Of a DNA stretch of 64,000 nucleotides, positions 10,168-22,699 are shown one piece after another. Under the pieces are notes generated by a model that did no database searches, had not been told where the DNA came from, and saw nothing but the letters and a program-made list of their open reading frames with translations. The translations under genes were made by a program, and so were the position numbers. The DNA is from Imbricaverruca yamaguchii. Lineage: Eukaryota; Arthropoda; Thecostraca; Neoverrucidae. Position 1 is the first letter of the stretch. The number at the start of each line of letters is the position of its first letter. The stretch lies in NCBI GenBank assembly GCA_034440575.1, contig JAOTOL010001455.1, positions 372,001 to 436,000 of the forward strand. Reading direction: 5' to 3'.

Positions 10168-10648
10168 CCCTCAGCAGATCAAAGTCCAAAACGTTCTTGG
10201 GCCGTCTGAGGTCACCAGAACTGGCGGCTGGGGAGCTGACCTCGTGGCCTTCTTCGCCGACGTCCAAGCCCGCGGGCGTCTCGCTCGACACCCCTGCAGC
10301 GTCTCCCGTCTTCCCGGCGGCGTTCGTGGTCATGTCCGCCCTCTCCGCGGCGTCTCCCGACTCGCCCACACCGTGTGCGTCTCCCGCCGTATGTGCAGCG
10401 TCTCCGACCGAGCCGGCCGTCTCCGGACGAGCACACGGCCGGCTGGCATCGCTCGAGCTCGGCGGTGCGCGCCGTTCGGCCACCGCCTCTGTCTGGTGCA
10501 CGCCGCGCCCGCCGTGTCCAGCGGAGGCCGGCGTCACGGTGGACACACTGCGCCCGCCGCGTCCAGCAGCAGCCGGCCCGGGGGCCGGCGACACGGACCC
10601 GGCGGCGGCGTCTCCGGCCTCGGCCAACACCATGTCGCGTCGGCCGAC
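10168..10648 (-). CDS. Candidate GC-rich coding exon, protein not recognised
   Basis: An open minus-strand frame bounded by an acceptor (GGGCACAG at 10650-10649) and a donor (AGGG|GTAAGC at 10167). It encodes about 160 residues rich in Ala, Gly, Ser and Pro (MVLAEAGDAAAGSV onward) and ends in a more ordered LRRPKNVLDFDLLR. GC content far exceeds the flanks, as for the secure exons in this window. The plus strand is also open over the same bases (Ala/Pro/Ser-rich), so the strand is not certain. The minus strand is preferred for its two splice sites and non-repetitive end. I do not recognise the protein. It lies upstream of MROH1 on the same strand and could be a different gene. Confidence 0.4.
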
Positions 10649-10649
10649 C

Positions 10650-11735
10650 TGTGCCCGGCTGGGCGACGTGCGGCGCCAGCGGCAGTTGTGCCCACGCCGC
10701 GCCGCCGGTCACACAGGCGGGCCCAAATCGATCGCCGGCGCCGTCACAGCAGCTGTGGGCTCGTACAGGCACACACGTGCTCGCCGACGCGTCATGCCAC
10801 GCGGCACGCCCGCTAAACGGCCGATAACGGGCAACAGGGGCAGGGCACACACCCCGCCGAGCATTGGACACAGTGCGAGCAGCCACATGCAGCAATGGCA
10901 TGGGCCGACCTTCCTACCTTGCCGATGGTGCTTCAAACCATCAGGGGGATTTCAACACTACCTACTGAACGAACGGCGCTGCCACTGTGTATGTTTTACC
11001 TCTTACACGGCTAGCCGCTCTATGCCCTTTTCGAGATTCCAGCTCCGATAATTAATACGATCCAAGTCATTTGATTTGGTTCAGAAATGGCTTCATAATC
11101 GCCCACCGAATGCATTCGGTCAGGTTTTCCGCCCCGGAGAGTCGCCACCGCTCGCTGTTTTTCCCCGAACTCAAGAGCCCCGTTCACTCGCTGTTTCGCT
11201 CCGAAGTCAAGAGCCCCGATCGCTCGCTGTTTCGCCATCAAGTACGAGCCTCGAGATAAAATCCAGCGTGATACGTATCACGATGCAAATGACGCCCACT
11301 ATTTATGCTTCCTGTAACCAACACAGCCCCGGATCCCCTTGAAACTCCGCCGAAGGTAAACAAATTCCCGAAACGCCGGGCACTAGCTATTTCCAATGAG
11401 TCACTAACTAAATCCATTTTGGAAAAAGTTTCAATATAAAACCAGAATGTAGCTTATGTTTGCACAATCATTTTCGATTTCTCATTTGTCATCTCGAATG
11501 GATACCAGACCAGATCAGGTCGAGCCATGCAGGACAGGCAAAGCGCGATAACCAATATCCAGAAAATGACGTCTTCAGAGTCAACAATGATTTAAAAAAA
11601 CGGTCAATCAATTTGAGCTATGGCCGAGAACATGTCCCAGCATGCATGTTTGGCCGAAATCGATTATCCGCAGTTGGTAGAGGTCGATCTTGGTCAATGC
11701 ACTTGCTTGGCCTTGATAGGTCATTGATGAGTTAG
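10650..11735. other. GC-rich flank grading into unique sequence
   Basis: 10650-10870 stays GC-rich with CpG clusters, as at an exon edge or promoter. 11120-11250 has three diverged copies of a GCTCGCTGTTT-containing 35-40 bp unit (TCAAGAGCCCCG spacers). No gene recognised. Confidence 0.45.
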
Positions 11736-11737
11736 GC

Positions 11738-11786
11738 ATTGCGGTTTAGGGGCGCATTGACTAGAGGTCATGCAGCGCCCATAGTC
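11738..11786 (-). repeat. Tail-only short retroposon
   Basis: Contains TTTAGGGGCGCATTGACT and GGTCATGCAGCGCCC, the 3' domain shared with the SINEs; no clear target-site duplication. Confidence 0.6.
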
Positions 11787-12280
11787 ATACCGAAGTACCC
11801 AAGTGGAGACTATTCGAGGCGACGTACTATGTAATACATTGTCGAACCCATCATGGTCAAAACGTACCGTGGAATCGTCCTGATTTTACCACTGACCATC
11901 TACTCGGAATCTCATTAGTAATGCGCATATATCGCAGAAAACTTGGATCGCCCTAGACATAAATGTAGTGTTATGTATTACTTTCCCGATTAAACAACGT
12001 CAAGCCGCACTTGCGAGAGAAACTCGAATAGTCGTCCACTCGGAACCACACATACCCCATCACAGAGACGATTTGCGCTCGTTGGTGCGGATACCTCTCG
12101 TCAAAAGAATCGTCTTCGTTGTGCTGAGAAGAGGGGACACACCAAAAGAACGTGTCTCACTGTCAGTGGGCTATCACAGCGAGTACAGAGCCTGTCCCCG
12201 TTTCGCAGTAGGTAGCCGTGGGCAGCATATGCAACATATCCGCATCCTAGGCAGCATCACTTCCTCCTTTCTGGAATTTG

Positions 12281-12333
12281 GTTGGTTATTTGGGCTTAGG
12301 GACGCTTCGGCTGCTTCGGTCATACAGCGCCCA
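12281..12333 (-). repeat. Tail-only short retroposon with 15 bp TSD
   Basis: A 53 bp unit with GGTTGGTTATTTGGGCTTAG and GGTCATACAGCGCCC, flanked by TCCTTTCTGGAATTT and TCCTTTCTGGGATTT, which reads as a target-site duplication with one mismatch. Confidence 0.75.
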
Positions 12334-12699
12334 TTCCTTTCTGGGATTTCTGGATGATGATTCCCAACTCCCCGAACTTGGCTCAGTGGTTCTTAGTTTG
12401 TTTTCCCCGGTTGAGTTCTAAAATTGCTGCCACTTTTCCTGGCAGAAAAATAATTGTCTGACTGATGTGTGTTGCGGGAAGAGGAAGCGAGCATCGTTTC
12501 CGGGTAGTACGCTTTGGTGCTTGGCCAGCCAGCTCGTTCTCCCTTATTCCAACATGACTTGGTATCCAGCAGTGTTACATTTTCACCGCTCGCTTAAACA
12601 TAGCTAAACGTAGTACGCAATAAAATATCCTGCACCCGAGTCCGAAAGTATTGTGTGACCGTCATCGCTCCCTATTTCGATGAAACACATGGTCTTCGT

Positions 12700-14910
12700 G
12701 ACAGCTACGAGTTCGACCGTGTTAACGGTTTCGTGGAGAGGCATCGTGGACATCTGGTCTTGATGCTACCTGCAAAGGCACAGCCCACACCATCATCGGA
12801 TTTCGAACCCTCGGTGTAAGTGGATGAGTGGTAGGCGCGAACGTGCTCTAGAGCCTTCGGTCGAAACATTTCCGGGCTGAGTTCATCCTTCAGAGTATGA
12901 GGCAATGACGTGTCTACTGACGGCTGAATCAGTTCCCAGGGGGAACGGACAATGATGTAATCTGTCCAGTGCTGCGCATTTGAATACCGCTCCTCTCTGC
13001 CACCTCCCGCAACTACACACAGAAAGGAGGCAGGATATTGTCACGTCTGCCACAGAACAATGCAAGCGTACGGTGAGCAAACAAGGCCTGGTATGCCGGA
13101 TTTAGAGGAGACTGTCTCACCCTGAACGCATCCGGTCCAAGTTTATCTCGTCTCAGGGCGAGCGGTGCCTCATCAGCATCTGCTAGAAGGCTTGCTGTAG
13201 AAGAGGTGCGGAATGCTCCTGAGGCTATATGCAGGGCGGCATTGTGGTCAGCGTCGAGCCAGCGTTTGCTAGAAACACTAGCACAGCCATGCACAAAACA
13301 GCCAGAGTAGAGTTTCGAGGAGATGAACGATCAGTACATATGTAAAAACGTAGACCTATCTACTCAGTTTGCAGTGTGGGCAACACACTTAACAATGTTC
13401 AGAGACTTTGAACACTTCTCCCGCAACGTTTTTCGGTAGTTCTTGTGTGTCAGACGTCTATCAAATATGATGCCCAGAAACCTAGCATCGGCTGGAAAGG
13501 AATCTGCTCTCCACATAACTAGATGTTTGGGTCCTGGCAGGCACCGCGGTGACCGGAAAACTTTCAAGGTACCACATTTTTCAAGATGAGATGTAAGCTG
13601 CAGCTGTCGGCGCCCTCCATAAAAAACCGATCCTAGATGTCGTTTTTCTCTAAAAACTGGCACCAATCGCAGTGTCTAACCTCAGTGTGACTGTGCCAAG
13701 TGTGGACCGGTTCTTCCTAAAGCCAGATTAAGCGTAGCTTACAAAAATATATTGACACAGGAACTATATAAAGCACATCAAGACATAATATATAAAGACA
13801 AAATATTTGTGCAACTATGAGCCACAAGGGCCCTTCTTGGTTGCACTCTGTACACTGTACACATACTATGTTGTCCATGACTTTACCCAGACATGAAGTC
13901 CGGAAAATCGATTGGTAGTGCAGAGGGTCAGTGACAGTCCTGTTGGTCTTCAATATAGGAATGACAGTCGCTTCCGCCAAGATGGCAGGAATCTACCGCT
14001 CGTCCAAAGAGAGTTGAAACATGGTAAAATTACTTTTTACCGCTTTCGTGGGGAGGTGCCGAAGCATTTCATCATGCATGTTGTTCGGTCCTTCGGATTC
14101 GGAACGCAGCAAAGCAATTTGTGATGCTAGTTGGGCCATAGTAGTGCTCATAATAAAAGTTTTTCGACACTTGCAAAATCAGCCAGCGATACTTCGCATC
14201 GAGCCCTATATTCACGAATAACTCCAGTTGAGTCGTAGTCCAGCCTTCGGCCCGCGAGGGTTCGAGCAATAATGTTGCCACGTTCAGAGGTTGTGTGACG
14301 ATATTGCCAGCGATGTTTATGACTGGCAGCGGTGTGGATCACGAACGTCCAGACATTCGTTGCATTTTGGACCAAATCTGCGTAAATGGGGTGAAGCGAT
14401 TCAACATACTGTCCTCATGACAGCCTTCTGGCATCCCGGGTTGATCGCCGGGTGGCCGCCTCGGCTTCCAGGAAGGCGATCAGGTTTGCCGAGGTGTTAT
14501 TGGGGTCAAACTTTCGGAAGACGTTTCGAAGGATACGAATACCATCCCGGCATTTCTTTGTCCACCACAACACATACGCACGTCGAAGTTTACCAGAGGT
14601 GCGTGGGATAAAGCCTGCAGAACCAGATCAGACCAGGGAGGTACAATTGTATGTATATGTTGCAGTACCGTTCCCGTTTGTATTACAAATGTTCTCAGGT
14701 CTGGCTACAAAATCCGGCCAGTCGGCCTTTCTAAAGTTCCAGCGTCAGCCTTGTGCCAAGGATGGCTCTATGTATACACTGAAGCCAGACGGGAAAATGG
14801 TCGCTGCCTCTAAGATCGGAGTCAACGAACCAATATAAAGATTACACCACCAACGGACTGACCACGCTAATGTCCAGGGCGAAAGTGCTGCCCAATGGGA
14901 ATGCTATGTG
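12700..14910 (-). mobile_element. Decayed non-LTR retrotransposon (LINE) with endonuclease, RT and RNase H remnants
   Basis: Minus-strand pieces appear in correct LINE order. Endonuclease end: DLRGSDHFPVW near 14790. Linker: VLWWTKKCRDGIR near 14560. RT start: EGPNNMHDEMLRHLP near 14080, then VIPILK near 13960. RT thumb: FLGIIFDRRLT near 13470. C-terminal region: NAALHIASGAFRTSSTASLL near 13210. RNase H start: STYTEGSKSDDGVGCAF near 12820. This layout is that of I/Jockey-like LINEs. Stops and frameshifts separate the pieces, the RT catalytic centre is missing, and a foreign LINE tail interrupts it near 13735-13865. It is a dead copy with unknown 5' end. Confidence 0.85.
13735..13865 (-). mobile_element. 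3' tail of a second LINE inside the first
   Basis: About 60 bp with AACCAAGAAGGGCCCTTGTG and GCTCATAGTTGCAC is shared with the LINE 3' piece at 35918-36270. It sits between the RT start and RT thumb of the decayed LINE, so it is probably an insertion. Confidence 0.6.
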
Positions 14911-17900
14911 AGTGCGTGTGTTATGTATGCACAACGATTCTTCCACGAAGACGTGTCGAGTTGTCGTGCACGTGTATTACATCCTCAGGTCGGCACATCC
15001 TCAGGTTGTGTGATGGGCGTTAGTCTCCTAAAGGTAAAACAGGAGGAGCTCGGCTAGAGGTGTCCGAGTTCTGCTGAGGGTAGAGATCCGCCCGGCGGGT
15101 GAGGTATATCGAGCATACTGCTATGTTTCTGTGTCAGATGAACACGTCTCCTATAGACATACGGCTACCAGAGTGTGCTCATTCATCACAATTTGGAGCT
15201 CCTCCAGGCTGGTCCTCACACTTCTACAGTTCCATTGTAAAATAAATGACGACATGGTTCACTGGACTTGACTAGATGCGACTGAAAAGTGGCATAAAAA
15301 CTGTCTTGCTGACATTCCTACTCGAGGAACAGTCTGAAAGAAAAAGAACTGCTGAAACATAGTACCATTACTCTAGAAACATGGAGTTGACTTGGTGTCG
15401 ACAGACGCTCTGGGGCGAGATCATTGTTTTTCCCCGCCTGGTGATGGTGGTGTCCATGGGGGTAGAGTGGTCCTTAGCTATAGGGGTGAGTTTTTATCTC
15501 TAATTTGCCCACCTCCCACCATTCCTTTGTGGTTCAAATGGACGTATGTAAAATATTGCATGCATAAATTAACATTGAGGGAATGCACAACAACATTGAA
15601 GTGTCATGCCTATCAATTTACACCTAATCTTATGAAACACTACTGGTCATTTTGAAGGGACTGGGCCATTGTAGTCATACAATAAATGCTAACATTCGGA
15701 TTCCCTCCCAGTGGGAGTATTAGCTACTAATATGGTTTGATGCCAGATGGAGAGGGGGGGGGGGGTAGCAGGGACGGCACTCCACTCAATGTTGTCCGAT
15801 CAGCGTATATTTTTATATCAGCGTATGAAAGCTCTTCACGATACGCTGTGACAGCTTGGAGGAGGTATTGAAGTTAGTCCCTGTCCCAGGTGGGTAGTCT
15901 GATGTACTCTTGAATGAGTGCCATACGTTGTTCTGCATTGTCTTTGGTGACTTCGGAATCCTTGGACAATATTGTATGCCTTTCCTTCAGGAAGTCCTAT
16001 CGTGAGTTCCAGGACTCTGGAGGTGCAGACAGGTATCCAATCTGGAGATTCATCTTCTCGAAGAAGGCCAGTGTTCCTTTGGTCACACAGTGTTCCAAAC
16101 CGTGTCGCTGGATAGCTTTAGCCGTGGATGTCACTCGTTTGGGAGGGCGTTCAGTTTAAGGCTGCTCGTTTAGAGCATTTGCTATCAATCTCTTGACGGT
16201 AGATGCCACAATGGGTCAGCAAAGCTGAGGGCCACTAGCTCTTCTGAAGGATGTCATTGGCGAGAACATTTTGTCACAGTGGTTTTGGAAATTGCTTCTA
16301 GAATGTTATAGGCATGGACGGCTTTGAGAAGGTCCAATTCGTTTCGAAGAGCAGATTCTGGAAGGAGTGCCTCGATCCAGTATTTCGCATACACGGTAGC
16401 AGCACAGATGGCTCTGTAACATGTCCAGTGTGCGTTGTTACTATGCCCGATCTTAAATTATAAATCGATAGGCTTACACTGATCAAAGCTTCCAATTCCC
16501 ACCTTGCTTGTCAATGCGAAAGGAGACAGGAGCACTGGAAACAACAGCAGCAAAAACTTCAACAATACTTCAGGTATTCCCGGACACATAGTAGCGATGG
16601 CTGACACCAGTAGAAGCTTAATTGAAGGTGGGACGCGTTGAGAGAGCTGGAACGAAGGCTGGCTTAGAAATGTGGCTACAAGTTGATAATTACTCCTGCA
16701 GGCTTTCGACACGGCAGTTTGAGCATGACACAAAAACCTGGGTGCTAAAATGAGCCTCAATACGAAGTTCATGATCCTGCCAATAGATGGCGCCACCAGC
16801 ACAGGCCTCTAGCTCAAGGCTTCGACAGGGTTAAGAACGCAAATTTGCAATGGCTATTGATGACAATGGACCGGTGGACTCAGAAAGGATAGGAGAGCAT
16901 CTATGGGGGTAAAAACTAGAGCTATATGCTCCGAGTGCGGTGGAAATTCACATGATCGCTGACACGATTTTTTCTCCAGGTGCGATGCGGCACAGCTGAA
17001 CGTTCACCACTCGTGACAAAATTAACCCATGGTCTTCTTGGCCGCATTGGCACAAACTGATGGGATAGCCAGTCGCGAACTCTTAACTTCATAAAATACA
17101 AAAAACCTAATGTATATGACACCTTTTGTTGTTATACTGTGATAAACCGCTGTAACTTGCGTCAGCCGTGGTTTCTTCCGTCCAGTACCAGTCTCTTCAC
17201 CCCTCTTGGACCATGAACCGGGGAGTAGGTGGGGTCATGCATCCCCATAGTGTTCAATGATTCCCAAGTTGTTCCAAGATAATCGTCGACACTAGATATA
17301 CTCTATTACAGACAGCTGCTTGTAAATAGGCACACACGAATCTCACGCGTTTTGTGCATATGTAAGAAGTATGCAGTCCGGTCAACCGAGGTCAGGCCCT
17401 AATGACGCGACAAAAATGTGTGTATCTATATATGAACACAGGTTTCTTTGGATGTATCCGACGGCATCTCATACCTAGATGTAGATGATGATATCTGAAT
17501 CACACGACCTGCAGTCATCACGTGCTCTTCAGGATCACTGGGTTACGCTGGATCACAAACACAGCACACCCTCGCTGGGGAACTACCCGGCTGATAGCTA
17601 TTTGGTGCGCATGTACTTGTACAAACAGGTTCTTTGCCGGCAAACAATGGCACACCTAGTTTAAGAAACTGTTTGTGCATTTGACGTTAGCTTGTACCAT
17701 ACACTGACTGAAGATTGGGTATAAGACTGACTGAATAAACGACTGCCGACGAGGGCAAGCGGTGACTAGCGATCCACCGACATCAACAATTACCCAATGT
17801 TCAGAGTGACTCGAGCTAATTCAGCACGCAACGCTACGATCCATAATGGATCCCAAGAGCCCCACCCTGATCAATGGCGCCGGCCGGCTGATGGTGACGC

Positions 17901-18513
17901 TCCGTTTACATTAACATTAACGCGCTCACTGCGACGAACCGGAAACAGCCAAGCCATGTTTTGGCCGTCGAGCCCGTGTTCAAACTGTAGCCTACTCGCA
18001 TTGACATCTTATCCATAGTCGAGTATTTATCGTATAACCTTCGGCCCACTGGGGAGGGGAGGGAGAATCTGCCCATGATCATTTCTTTTCGTAGTTCAAA
18101 CACGCCCAACAATATTCATTTGAAACTTTTAGCACCAGTTCTCACATCAATTCCACAACTTGTGGCCACAAATTCAATGTTATCTCACTGTGGATCAAGT
18201 GCGAGTGACGTGTGTGACGTCACCACCCTCGAATTTTAACCGAAATGAATGGTGCACAGAAAAAGACGCAAACAAAAGGAGTAACAAAGATATTAACAAT
18301 CAACTTACGCCAACTGACGGCGAATTTCAGTCATGATAATGCTGTGATATCGGAATGTTGCGTTCTTGCGTAGCGTGGTCGTCCAAATTTTTAAACCAAA
18401 ACAAAATCAATACATTTTCCGAAGTTTTAGACTTTAGGAATATTCATAGCAAATTTCAACTCAATAACTTTCAACATGATTGAGATATGACATGCCGAAG
18501 ATTCAATGATGGC
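14911..18513. other. No gene recognised; degenerate coding-like stretch on the minus strand
   Basis: The minus strand between about 16230 and 15750 has coding-like composition broken over two frames (for example KAIQRHGLEHCVTKGTLAFF and KERHTILSKDSEVTKDN). It is probably an old transposon gene, but I cannot name the family. The rest, including a G run at 15756, shows nothing clear. Confidence 0.35.
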
Positions 18514-18524
18514 CTCAGTATTGT

Positions 18525-18686
18525 TTGGTTGGTTAATGGTTTCATGACACATCGACCGTTGTCATGCAGCGGCGCCAATCTCTCACGCCGATTGGTCGCA
18601 GGCGAAGAGTAGCGACAGGTGAGACTCGAACCCACAACCTTTCGATTGTGAGACGAGCAACTTACCTCCAGGCTACTCGTCCCCGG
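18525..18686 (-). repeat. tRNA-derived SINE, copy 2, with TSD
   Basis: Full-length copy: head with TAGCCTGGAGG (A box) and GGTTCGAGTCT (B box), body, and AACCAACC tail. Direct repeats CTCAGTATTGT at 18514-18524 and 18688-18698 are an 11 bp target-site duplication, proving retroposition. Confidence 0.9.
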
Positions 18687-18740
18687 TCTCAGTATTGTAA
18701 GAAATTGAGTGCCACAAGTTGCCACCGCACTGTTTGAAGT

Positions 18741-18808
18741 GGTAATGGTTATTGGGTTTACGAAACGTCGACCGTTGAGTCGTGTAGCGTCACCAATATC
18801 ACAGGTGC
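18741..18808 (-). repeat. SINE tail fragment
   Basis: Shares GGTTATTGGGTTTACG, TCGACCGTTGAGTCGTG and GCGTCACCAAT with the SINE 3' half. Confidence 0.65.
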
Positions 18809-18809
18809 T

Positions 18810-19955
18810 GGTGTAGAAAGCTGTGCTACATGTGTGCATGTTGTGCATGGTACTGGATTCAATAGTTTACCTCAGAACAGCACGTGACCTACCATGACCT
18901 CGATCACATTTTTACTCACGGCGGCCTTTCTTGGCTATCTTAGGATTTAGGGCACACGACGGCGCCCACACGCATCGGCATTACAGGCCTGGTCCCTGCT
19001 TTGCTTTAATTTGTGGTGCTCGAATAAAGTCGAAAATTAAATAAGTAGGTGAAGTTTTAAGCTTTGGACTGACCTGTAACGTTGCATGCAACACTTGGTC
19101 AGCATACTTGAATTATCTAAGCTAAACTTATTGAGCTCTGTCGTTTGCAGCCAAAATCATCGACATCGGCTCGCCACTTTCCCAGTGATGTGGGGGGGGG
19201 GGGGAGGGATGTTTCGTTAGTTATTAGGGTTTTAGAGCGCATGAACTGCATTGATTATACAGCGCCCATGGACAAATTCTTCAGTGGGGCGCGTTCGAAT
19301 GTCGACCCCCGCGGCGCGCAGGATAAGATACCGTCATGTCTTATCCGTGACGTACCGGATACGAGATAGCCCACATGCAGAGCGTACACAAGCTGCGAGC
19401 TGCAAGGACTTGGACGAAGTTCAGAGAATCGTGCCGTGCGCCAGCCGATGACATCTTAACACACCTACTGGGCAGCACATCGGACGCCGGCACCACCCAC
19501 CCCCATTCAATGTCCCATGCAACGCACATCCAACGCCAACCAGAACATGTCACGCTATGGGAGAGCTAGCACGCTTATCTGGCTGCATGCCCTGATATAA
19601 ATATAATTTCATGTTCTGGGAATAATTTTATAAAGTGTGGTTTCCTTCCTGTCCGTCGGGTAAAACAAGGATAAACTTGACTTTCGGTTCCGGCCCCGCA
19701 TTTTGTGTGCGACGGGCTATGGCTACGCTTTTCAGCCGTGCATCCAGATAACGTTTTATGCGGACAAATCTGGTTCCACGATAATTTCAGTGGATTTCCT
19801 CAGCCTGATATCCGAAAAAGTGAGCATAAAACCTGTCCCATCCAACCAAAATACAACTTTTTTTCACATCCACCATGCGTTGTCCAGTTCAATCAACAAC
19901 TTTGTGTTGCATCGGCGACCAATTATCTTGTCGCGCTTAACGTATGGCTGCTTGC
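18810..19955. other. No gene recognised; one tail-only retroposon
   Basis: A 12-base G run lies at about 19192. A tail-only copy at 19212-19267 carries GGGTTTTAGAGCGCATGAACTG and TACAGCGCCC. Otherwise unique sequence without a supported frame. Confidence 0.45.
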
Positions 19956-20021
19956 TAATTATGGCTGAATGCACATGCTGCAGAAAACAAGAGGCCAGCC
20001 GCAGACTTCTGTGACTACCGT

Positions 20022-20190
20022 CCCTCTATATCTATCTATCTATCTATCTATCTATATATCTATATATCTATATATCTATCTATCTATTTATATATCTATA
20101 TATCTATCTATCTATCTATATATCTATCTATCTATCCAACTATTTATCAAGCTACCTATATGTCTGTCTATGTATATATATATACATATA
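20022..20190. repeat. TATC/TA microsatellite
   Basis: (TATC)n mixed with TA runs. Just upstream (19950-20018) and at 22200-22300 lie two related 70 bp segments (ATGGCTGA, ACACAAGTGGCC-like, TACCGTCCC). Confidence 0.9.
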
Positions 20191-20199
20191 TGCACGAGC

Positions 20200-22345
20200 A
20201 GGGTGGGAATTTTGGACCTCTCCTGGAGTATGGAGACCTAAGGAAATTTTATTCTCCAGGATTGTGACTGCAAATGTTGAACTTTTTTATTCTCCGAATG
20301 AAACGTGCCAATTTATGGATGACATTTTGCTTCCAGGATCTCAGTACAGCTCCAACAATGCAGTTGCAGTTTCCAGTCAATCATACAAATTAGAAGCCTG
20401 GACAACAGAACAGAAGAGTATGGCATAGCAGGTCATAAGGCATGAAATGCAGGTTGCAGTCAATTGCCCAGGAATCATATCATGTTATATCAGAATACCT
20501 ACAAGTTTGTGGTGGTTGTTTCGATTGCATTGTGCATGTGTCAAACAAACTATGTCCTGGCTCAGTCTAAGCCCCAATCAAGGCCGAACTCGCGGGGTTA
20601 CTCAGGTAATCGTTGGTGTGCACGATGCCTCCAAATCCGAACGAAACAAAAGCATCGACATAGCATAGAAACAATAGAGAACAAAATAATGTAAATTTCG
20701 GAACTAGTTATTACCTCAGCCAATTACTCTCCAGGATATTTTCACACTGGCAGGACGGCGGCCCAGCACAATCACTCTGTAACCACAGATGAATCGTCAT
20801 TCGGCTTGCGCCAATCTCGTCTCATTCTAAATAACAAAGATATGAGGGATTAGGTTTTCGTATGTCTTCAGAATTCTGTCGAAATGACGCTTCAAAACGA
20901 AATATTGGAATATACCACGATTCTTCTTCATAATTCCGGGAAATACTGGCGTTACACCAAAAAATCTCCATTACGAAACCTCTCGTCTTGCTGCCATATC
21001 TTGCGACCATAGTGGAACTCGAAATATGCACAACGACGTCATATACTCGCATATCGGACCCGAGGTCCTGTTCTCCAGCCGCATTCCAATCGGAGACTAC
21101 CGGAGAACGCAATTCTGGACATCTCAGACAGTTTTAAGTAATTCTGTTAATTTCATGAAATAGAGCATTCAATTTCGAATTGAAATGCATAAAATAGCAC
21201 CAGCTAGCGAACTTCATTGATGGCAGAAGACCTATTTTTGGGAGCCATGTAAATGCTTAAAAAAATGCAAAAGACCTTGGGTTACTTTGGTATGAATTCC
21301 ACCTCAATTCGCAAAACTACAGTAACCCATCAAGAGAAAAGCATCTGAATAGTAGTTTTATCACTTCAGCAACTGCAGTAACTGTGCATGTACGGAGTTA
21401 TTACGTTCTCCGGGCCATTTATGGTCACAATTAGACGTCATTTAAAATAGTTACGAAAAATATATCATTTCATCATTTGACCACCCTTGGATACGTCGCC
21501 GTTAGGACAGGACAATATCCGTACTAGAGTAGGAGAATTAACAAATTATTGGGACGGTCTCGCCCGATTCATGTTTTGATCTAGGATAAAGACAACGTAA
21601 TTTCATGATTAGGAACATATATCTTCAGTGTATTGATTCCTATATAACTGAAGAAAAAGGTAACACCGTATTGACGTATGAATTCCTATTAAAGGCGACA
21701 GGAATTGAGGTCAAGCAGCGGTCTTGAAATTGTGTAAATATTGCAGTCATGTTTACACAGCGACCACACTTTGACCGCGCGTTTCGCCTCGCTGCTTTGT
21801 CCCCTTCCCTTTGCGCGAAGATCTTTGTCTCGATTGGTTGGGTATACTCGGGTTGAGACAAAGTTTTGAGAGCTTTCCGGAGAAAAACCTAGTAAGTGCG
21901 AGTGAATTAAGTGGGCGTAATTGAAGTGACTTAGGGTCCAGTAAAGGGGTGTAAGTATGCTTGTAAGTAAGCGGCTTGTACGCATTTCAGCAATCATCTT
22001 TTTTGGGGGCTCCGACACCAGTAGCTTTCTGTTTTTTTAGGGGGGGGTCTGAGGTCATTTTTTTTTATTCTCCGACTCCATGGGCAGGAATATCTTCTTT
22101 TTCTTGGAGGGCTCCGATACAAATTTTTTATTCTCCGACTCCAGGTCAGCGAACCACTTTTCCCACGCTGTGCACGAGTATATGCATACATACATGTCAT
22201 CGCCCGAGTACTAGCATTCTGTTAATGGCTGACTGCGCCTGCTCCAAAACACAAGTGGCCGGTCACAAGCTCCCGCGACCCGCGTCTACCGTCCCCATAG
22301 TGACGCCATCATTTCTGCGCACCGTTTGATTGCACTAATCGGAGA
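20200..22345. other. No gene recognised; small direct repeats
   Basis: At 22008-22150 there are three to four diverged units containing TTTTATTCTCCGACTCCA. The rest is AT-rich unique sequence. Confidence 0.45.
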
Positions 22346-22379
22346 CAGTGTCTATTTACTCCTGGCTACGGACAACACA

Positions 22380-22660
22380 ACTATCTGGCAACGTGCCAAC
22401 CCGCGCAGGACACGAGGCGGCGCCCTGGCTCACATCGGCTGGGCAAATCGCGCCCACCAGTCCGTCAGCGAACACTGCACGACGCCGAGATCAGAGCAGG
22501 ACCAATACCACCACACGGGGCGCCACAGCACGCGGGGGCTGGGGGCGCTGCCGTCGCCCGAGCACCACGTCACACACGTCACGACTGAGTGACGCGCCGG
22601 CACAGGGCGGGGACGGGGAGTCGGGCTCGAGCGCGACACGACCGCCGGCTCCAAACTGGA
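22380..22660. other. CpG-rich segment, possible promoter or untranslated exon
   Basis: GC-rich, CpG-dense island in AT-rich surroundings. Both strands have open frames of low-complexity residues, with no domain and no convincing splice pair. Exons here are GC-rich, so a 5' exon is possible, but nothing fixes this. Confidence 0.3.
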
Positions 22661-22699
22661 GACGAATAGACCCAATGCGGATCCGTCACCGACACGATA

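Noticed and set aside
12705..14840. Host gene with an RNase H-like domain
   Set aside because: Order of endonuclease, RT and RNase H pieces, plus frame breaks, fits a dead LINE.
18471..18848. 125-residue frame with VSCSSHNRKVVGSSLTCRYS
   Set aside because: Translation of SINE copy 2; the same peptide appears at copy 3.
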